A stretch of 64,000 bases of DNA from Cryptosporangium aurantiacum. Lineage in GTDB: Bacteria > Actinomycetota > Actinomycetes > Mycobacteriales > Cryptosporangiaceae. Made by a program: the position numbers and the translations under genes. The stretch is taken from assembly GCF_900143005.1 (NCBI RefSeq), contig NZ_FRCS01000001.1:806001-870000 (forward strand), given 5' to 3'. The notes below the pieces were generated by a model that worked only from the letters and a program-made list of their open reading frames with translations, ran no database searches and was not told the origin of the DNA. Below are positions 59,824 through 64,000 of this stretch, in pieces (the stretch's first letter is position 1; the number at the start of each line of letters is the position of its first letter).

Positions 59824-60774
59824 TCAGCCCGGAAGCGGGAGCCGATGGGCGTCGAACTCGTACCGCACCCCGGTCAACTCCGTCGAGACGTCCCACAGGC
59901 GCTGCTGGTCGGCGGTGTCGTGCGACCGCGCGGACGAGGCGACGACCTCCGGATACCCGGTGAACCCGAGCCGTCCCGGCGGGCCGACGTACTCGCCACC
60001 GCGCAGGGCGGGGTCGACCGCGGCCCGCACAGCCGCCAGCGCGCCGATCTCCGCGGACTGCAGCAACCAGCCGTTGAGCAGGTGCAGCCGAGGGCTCGCG
60101 ATCGCCCGCTGCCACGGGCGCAGGTGGCGCGTGAACGCGGTGTGCGCGTTGCCGGGATGGGCGGCGACCGCGATCGGGCCGGAGTTCGCCAGCCGTCGCT
60201 GCAGCTCGTACGTGAACAGCAGGTTGGCGAGCTTCGACTGGAAGTAGGCGGTCGGCAGCGAGTGGGGCGCGCTCAGCTGCAGATCGTCCCAATGCATCCG
60301 GCCTCGTTTGTGGCCGAGGCTGCTCACGGTCACGACCCGGGAGCCCGGGGTCGCGAGCAGCCGGTCGAGCAGCAACCCCGTCAGCGCGAAGTGCCCCAGG
60401 TGGTTGGTGCCGAGGTGGATCTCGAAGCCGTCGGCCGTGCCGCGCTCCGGTGACATGCCGACGCCGGCGTTGTTGATCAGCAGGTCGAGGCGGGGGTGCT
60501 GGGTCCGGATCCGCTCGGCCGCCGTCCGGACCGAGGCGAGCGAGGCCAGGTCGAGTTCGATCGTCGAGACCGGTGCGGTGCTCGTCGCGCGGATGCGCTC
60601 GGCCGCGGCGTCGGCCGTGGTCACCGTGCGGCAGGCGAGGACCGTGGTGGCGCCGTGCGCGGCGAGCAGCCGCGCGGTCTCGAATCCCAGGCCGATGTTG
60701 GCGCCGGTGACGACGGCGGTCCGCCCGGTGAGATCGGGGATGTCGGTGGCGGTCCAGCGGGATGCAGAGGGCAT
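59824..60774 (-). CDS. Short-chain dehydrogenase/reductase (protochlorophyllide reductase-like)
   Basis: A 316-residue SDR of the retinol/protochlorophyllide reductase-like subgroup. TGANIGLGFETARLL binds cofactor; NNAGVGMSPERGT, VSSLGHKRG and YFQSKLANLLF carry the catalytic residues. ATG 60774 has GGAGG 6 nt upstream; the frame continues far upstream, but only opposite the TetR gene. It is divergent from tetR, with a double operator between them, so probably repressed by that regulator. Confidence 0.9.
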   Translation of the reverse strand: MPSASRWTATDIPDLTGRTAVVTGANIGLGFETARLLAAHGATTVLACRTVTTADAAAERIRATSTAPVSTIELDLASLASVRTAAERIRTQHPRLDLLINNAGVGMSPERGTADGFEIHLGTNHLGHFALTGLLLDRLLATPGSRVVTVSSLGHKRGRMHWDDLQLSAPHSLPTAYFQSKLANLLFTYELQRRLANSGPIAVAAHPGNAHTAFTRHLRPWQRAIASPRLHLLNGWLLQSAEIGALAAVRAAVDPALRGGEYVGPPGRLGFTGYPEVVASSARSHDTADQQRLWDVSTELTGVRYEFDAHRLPLPG

Positions 60775-60805
60775 GAGAATCCTCCAGGAAGGGGTCCGAT
60801 AGAAT

Positions 60806-60848
60806 CGGGATGGCCATCCCGTTTCGACGATACGGGACGGCCATCCCG
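60806..60848. promoter_or_regulatory. Twin operators for the divergent TetR/SDR pair
   Basis: CGGGATGGCCATCCCG (60806-60821) is a perfect 16-bp palindrome. CGGGACGGCCATCCCG (60833-60848) is the same with one mismatch, 27 bp further on. They occupy the 100-bp divergent intergenic region and are likely TetR-bound. Confidence 0.75.
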
Positions 60849-60874
60849 GTTGTCTACGGAGAGGGAAAGCACGC

Positions 60875-61453
60875 GTGCCGGACGGATTGCGGGCGGACGC
60901 CCGGCGGAACCGGGCCAGGGTCCTCGAGGTCGCGATCGAGGCGTTCGCGACCGAAGGGCTCGCGGTGCCGATCCACGAGATCGCCCGCCGCGCGGGGGTG
61001 GGCACCGGCACCGTCAGCAGGCACTTCCCGACCAAGGAGAGCCTGTTCCAGGCCATCGTCTCCACCCGGGTGGAGCACCTCGTGACGCAGGCGCGCGCGA
61101 TCGAAGCCGAGCACGCGCCGGGCGACGCGTTCTTCGTGTTCTTCGGCGTGATGGCCGCCGAGGGCGCGCTGGACCGCGGCCTGGCCGACGCGCTGATCGG
61201 TGCGGGCTTCGACATCGACGCCGCCGCGGACTCCACCGGATACGACCTGAACGGCCACCTCGAGCGGCTGCTGGCCGCCGCCCAGGAAGCCGGCACCGTC
61301 CGGGGCGACGTCGACTTCGCCGACGTCAAAGCGCTGCTGGCCGGTTGCCTGGCCCGGGAGCGCGGCACCGCAGACGCCGCCGCCAGGGACCGGATGATCA
61401 CGATCGTCCGGGCCGGTCTGCGGCCCGAGCCCGGGACGGCCGAGAATCGCTGA
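60875..61453 (+). CDS. TetR-family regulator
   Basis: A 192-residue TetR regulator with HTH at about 10-55 (RARVLEVAIEAFATEG; VPIHEIARRAGVGTGTVSRHFPTKESLF). Its C-terminal domain has a TetR_C-like helical pattern. GTG 60875 follows GGAGAGGG. The divergent SDR and the twin palindromes make it the probable local repressor. An rRNA methyltransferase gene starts 1 bp after its stop. Confidence 0.9.
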   Translation: MPDGLRADARRNRARVLEVAIEAFATEGLAVPIHEIARRAGVGTGTVSRHFPTKESLFQAIVSTRVEHLVTQARAIEAEHAPGDAFFVFFGVMAAEGALDRGLADALIGAGFDIDAAADSTGYDLNGHLERLLAAAQEAGTVRGDVDFADVKALLAGCLARERGTADAAARDRMITIVRAGLRPEPGTAENR

Positions 61454-61454
61454 C

Positions 61455-62252
61455 GTGCCGGCCATCCAGATCACCGACCCCGACGACCCCCGGATCGCGG
61501 ACTACCGCGCGCTCACCGACGTCGCCCTGCGGACCGCGTTCGAACCACCGCACGGGCTGTTCATCGCCGAGGGCGAGCTGGTCCTGCGCCGCGCGGTGCG
61601 CGCCGGCTTCGCGCTGCGGTCGATCCTGGTGGACGCGAAGCGGATCGACCAGGTGGACACGATCGCGCCGGACGTGCCGCTCTACGCCGCGACGCCGCCG
61701 GTGCTGGAGGCGATCACCGGCTTCCACGTCCACCGGGGCGTCCTGGGATCCGTGCACCGCCCGGCGCCCGCCGACCCGGCCGCGCTGCTCGCGGCGGCGC
61801 AACGCGTCCTGATCCTGGAGGACGTCAACACGCACACGAACGTCGGCGCGATCTTCCGTGCCGCCGCCGGGATGGGCATGGACGCGATCCTGCTCAGCCC
61901 GTCGTGCGCCGACCCGCTATACCGGCGGAGCGTCCGGGTGAGCATGGGCGAGGTCTTCGCGGTGCCCTACGGCAGGCTCGACCCGTGGCCGGCCGCCCTC
62001 GACCAGGTGCGGGCCGCGGGCTTCACACTGCTCGCGCTGACCCCGGACCCGGACGCGATCAGCCTGCGCGCGCTCAGCCCCGCGCAGCGGGAACGGCCCG
62101 CGCTCCTGCTCGGCGCCGAGGGTCCCGGCCTGTCGGGCGAGGTCCTCACGGCGGCCGACGCCCGGGTGCGGATCCCGATGCACCGGGGCGTCGACAGCCT
62201 CAACGTCGCGGCGGCCGCAGCCGTCGCCTGCTACGCGCTGGCGCCGGACTAG
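61455..62252 (+). CDS. TrmH/SpoU-family RNA 2'-O-methyltransferase
   Basis: A 265-residue SPOUT methyltransferase. An N-terminal substrate-binding domain (about 1-100; GLFIAEGELVLRRAV) is followed by the knot-fold catalytic domain with NVGAIFRAAAGMGMDAIL, LLLGAEGPGLS and VDSLNVAAAAAVACY. The target (rRNA or tRNA) cannot be read from the sequence. GTG 61455 directly follows the tetR stop, so it may be coupled to it. It shares CTAG with the convergent dehydrogenase gene. Confidence 0.92.
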   Translation: MPAIQITDPDDPRIADYRALTDVALRTAFEPPHGLFIAEGELVLRRAVRAGFALRSILVDAKRIDQVDTIAPDVPLYAATPPVLEAITGFHVHRGVLGSVHRPAPADPAALLAAAQRVLILEDVNTHTNVGAIFRAAAGMGMDAILLSPSCADPLYRRSVRVSMGEVFAVPYGRLDPWPAALDQVRAAGFTLLALTPDPDAISLRALSPAQRERPALLLGAEGPGLSGEVLTAADARVRIPMHRGVDSLNVAAAAAVACYALAPD

Positions 62253-64000
62253 ATCTTGCGGCGGACGTTCTCCTTCTCGGACGGGCCCGGCGCAGCGGAC
62301 ATGATCCACGGGCCGTCGTCGGACGGATCGAGGATGCCCTCCTCCAGCCACTTGTAGCGCCCGTCCAGGACCCGATCGGCGAGCCGCCGGTCGGTGTCGT
62401 CGCTGTTCGTCCAGAGCGCCTCGAACAGCGCGTCGGCCCGTACCGTGGCCTGGCGGCAGAACGCGTCCGCGAGTTCCAGCGCGGTCGCGCCCCGGTGCGG
62501 CCCGCCGGTCGTCTTGAGCGACGCCGCCCGCACGCACGCCGCGCTCATCGCGAACAGCTCGGCTCCGATGTCGACGATCCGGGCCAGGAACCGCTGGCGG
62601 TGCTCCAGCCGTCCCTGCCACCGCGACATGCCGTAGAACGTCTGGCGCGCGAGCTTGCGGCTGGACCGTTCGACGTACCGCAGGTGCCTGGCGAGCGGCC
62701 CGAACTCCGCGAACGAGTTCGGGAGCTGGCCCGCGCCGACCGCCAGCGTGGGTAGCCAGCCCGCGTAGAACTTGCCGGCCTGTGCCGCCGCCTTGCGCTT
62801 GGCGCTCAGCGTCGCGTCCGGATCGATGATGTCACCGGCCACCGACAGGTGGGCGTCGACCGCCTCGCGCGCGATCAGCAGGTGCATGATCTCGGTCGAA
62901 CCCTCGAAGATGCGGTTGATCCGCTGGTCGCGCAGCGACTGCTCGACCGGGACCGCGCGCTCGCCGCGCGCGGCGAGCGACTCCGCCGTCTCGTAGGCGC
63001 GCCCACCGCGGATCTGGACGAGTTCGTCCGCGACCAGCCACCCCATTTCGGACGCGTAGAGCTTGGCCAGAGCGGCCTCGATCCGGATGTCGTTGCGCTT
63101 CTCGTCCGCCAGTTGGCTGGTCAGGTCGAGTACGGCTTCCAGCGCGAACGCGGTCGCGGCGATGAACGCGATCTTCCCGGCGACCGCGTCGTGCTTGCCG
63201 ACCGGGCGCCCCCACTGCTCGCGGGCGGCGCTCCACTCGCGGGCGATCTTCAGCGACCACTTGGCGGTGCCCGCGCAGATCGCCGGAAGCGAGAGCCGGC
63301 CGGTGTTCAGCGTGGTCAGCGCGACCTTCAGACCCTCGCCCTCACGTCCGATCCGGTTGGCGGCCGGCACCCGGACCTGGTGGAACCGGGTGACGCCGTT
63401 CTCCAGCCCACGCAGCCCCAGGAACGCATTGCGGTTCTCCACGGTGATGCCGGGGGAGTCGGCCTCGACGACGAACGCGGTGATGCCACCGCGTCCGCCG
63501 GTGTACTTGGGAACGCGGGCCATCACGACGAGCAGGTCGGCGACGACACCGTTGGTCGTCCAGAGCTTGACGCCGTCGAGGACGTAGTCCTCGCCGTCGC
63601 GGACCGCGCTGCAGGCGAGCCGGGCAGGGTCGCTGCCGACGTCGGGCTCGGTGAGCAGGAACGCGCTGATGTCGGTCCGGGCGCAGCGGGGGAGGAACTG
63701 CTGTTTCTGCTCCTCGTTGCCGAACAACACGACCGGCTGCGGGACGCCGATCGACTGGTGCGCCGAGAGCATCGCGCCCAGCGCCGGGTTGACGGAGCCG
63801 GCCAGCATCAGCGCTTTGTTGTAATAGACCTGGGTGAGCCCGAGACCGCCGTACGTGGTCGGGATCTTCATTCCGAACGCGCCGAGTTCCTTCAGCGCGT
63901 TGATGACGTCGTCCGGGATCCGGGCGTCGCGCTCGATCTTGGCCGCATCGACACCGGCCAGGAACGTGCCGAGTTTCGCGAGGAAGTTCTCGCCGACCTC
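62249..64000 (-). CDS. Acyl-CoA dehydrogenase, N-terminus outside window
   Basis: At least 584 residues of a flavoprotein acyl-CoA dehydrogenase with an extended C-terminal region. The first window residues already show an alpha-helical N-domain (LGTFLAGVDAAKIERD). FAD/substrate segments are FLLTEPDVGSDPAR and DGVKLWTTNG. The C-domain has RIFEGSTEIMHLLIAREAV. The C-terminal extension after about residue 400 is typical of large ACADs. The frame is open to the window edge, so the start lies beyond 64000. It may oxidise long-chain acyl-CoA. Confidence 0.93.
   Translation of the reverse strand, partial: EVGENFLAKLGTFLAGVDAAKIERDARIPDDVINALKELGAFGMKIPTTYGGLGLTQVYYNKALMLAGSVNPALGAMLSAHQSIGVPQPVVLFGNEEQKQQFLPRCARTDISAFLLTEPDVGSDPARLACSAVRDGEDYVLDGVKLWTTNGVVADLLVVMARVPKYTGGRGGITAFVVEADSPGITVENRNAFLGLRGLENGVTRFHQVRVPAANRIGREGEGLKVALTTLNTGRLSLPAICAGTAKWSLKIAREWSAAREQWGRPVGKHDAVAGKIAFIAATAFALEAVLDLTSQLADEKRNDIRIEAALAKLYASEMGWLVADELVQIRGGRAYETAESLAARGERAVPVEQSLRDQRINRIFEGSTEIMHLLIAREAVDAHLSVAGDIIDPDATLSAKRKAAAQAGKFYAGWLPTLAVGAGQLPNSFAEFGPLARHLRYVERSSRKLARQTFYGMSRWQGRLEHRQRFLARIVDIGAELFAMSAACVRAASLKTTGGPHRGATALELADAFCRQATVRADALFEALWTNSDDTDRRLADRVLDGRYKWLEEGILDPSDDGPWIMSAAPGPSEKENVRRKI

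Overview
The window is very GC-rich DNA with frequent GTG starts, 4-nt ATGA/GTGA operon overlaps and many putative leaderless promoters. Together with its gene content it points to an actinomycete. An InhA-type enoyl reductase, an aconitase next to an AcnR-type TetR, an actinobacterial SUF operon and a Cys-rich ferrochelatase support this. The order of conserved genes (sufR-B-D-C-S-U-T, then ABC-F ATPase, enoyl-CoA hydratase homologue, acnR-acn, moxR-DUF58-VWA, fabG-fabI-hemH, nfeD-SPFH) parallels Mycobacterium tuberculosis Rv1460-Rv1488 as I remember it. The Rieske gene inside the suf operon is the Streptomyces-type arrangement. The genus cannot be fixed from this window; it could be a Cryptosporangium/Frankia-like lineage.

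Layout. 1-2.1 kb: heme A synthase (truncated at the window edge), purU and an AAC(3)-family acetyltransferase. 2.2-9.0 kb: the iron-sulfur cluster assembly operon behind a candidate iron box and a palindrome at the sufR start. 9-13.4 kb: an MFS transporter, an acVLRF1-type peptidyl-tRNA hydrolase, a CGNR zinc-finger regulator, RidA and a winged-helix protein. 13.4-17.1 kb: an ABC exporter with a two-component system in one operon. 17.2-19.8 kb: a zinc metallopeptidase and an ABC-F ATPase. 19.9-23.3 kb: three consecutive single-pass membrane proteins sharing a PVFVDTTGRR-like juxtamembrane motif; a fourth lies at 29.2-29.5 kb just upstream of a polysaccharide deacetylase/glycosyltransferase fusion. 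23.4-31.2 kb: enoyl-CoA hydratase homologue, exonuclease III, ABC exporter and a peptidoglycan-binding secreted protein. 31.2-45.4 kb: methyltransferase, acnR-acnA, aminopeptidase P, asnB, MBL hydrolase with thioesterase, sirtuin, PAP2 phosphatase, PH-domain pair and a small Cys protein. 45.6-55.1 kb: moxR-DUF58-VWA, fabG-fabI-hemH, a 48-residue GPGG membrane protein, DUF3097, nfeD and SPFH. 55.2-64 kb: MFS with an ArsR regulator, CPBP protease, NarL-type two-component system, SDR divergent from TetR, an rRNA methyltransferase and a truncated acyl-CoA dehydrogenase.

How the genes work together. The suf operon is a complete cluster-assembly unit: SufBCD scaffold, SufS/SufU sulfur donor pair, SufT maturation factor and a Rieske partner, controlled by SufR. 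Its products serve Fe-S enzymes encoded nearby, including aconitase and probably the ferrochelatase. fabG-fabI form the reductive half of FAS-II. The four motif-sharing membrane proteins, the deacetylase/glycosyltransferase fusion and the peptidoglycan-binding protein suggest a cell-surface theme.

No tRNA, rRNA, CRISPR array, transposase or integrase was seen. The most interesting unexplained signals are the PVFVD-motif protein family (one member also carries six T-x-x-hydrophobic repeats), the recurrent 4-nt stop-codon overlaps between convergent genes, the putative three-codon leader ORF before the ABC-F gene, and several well-defined candidate operators.
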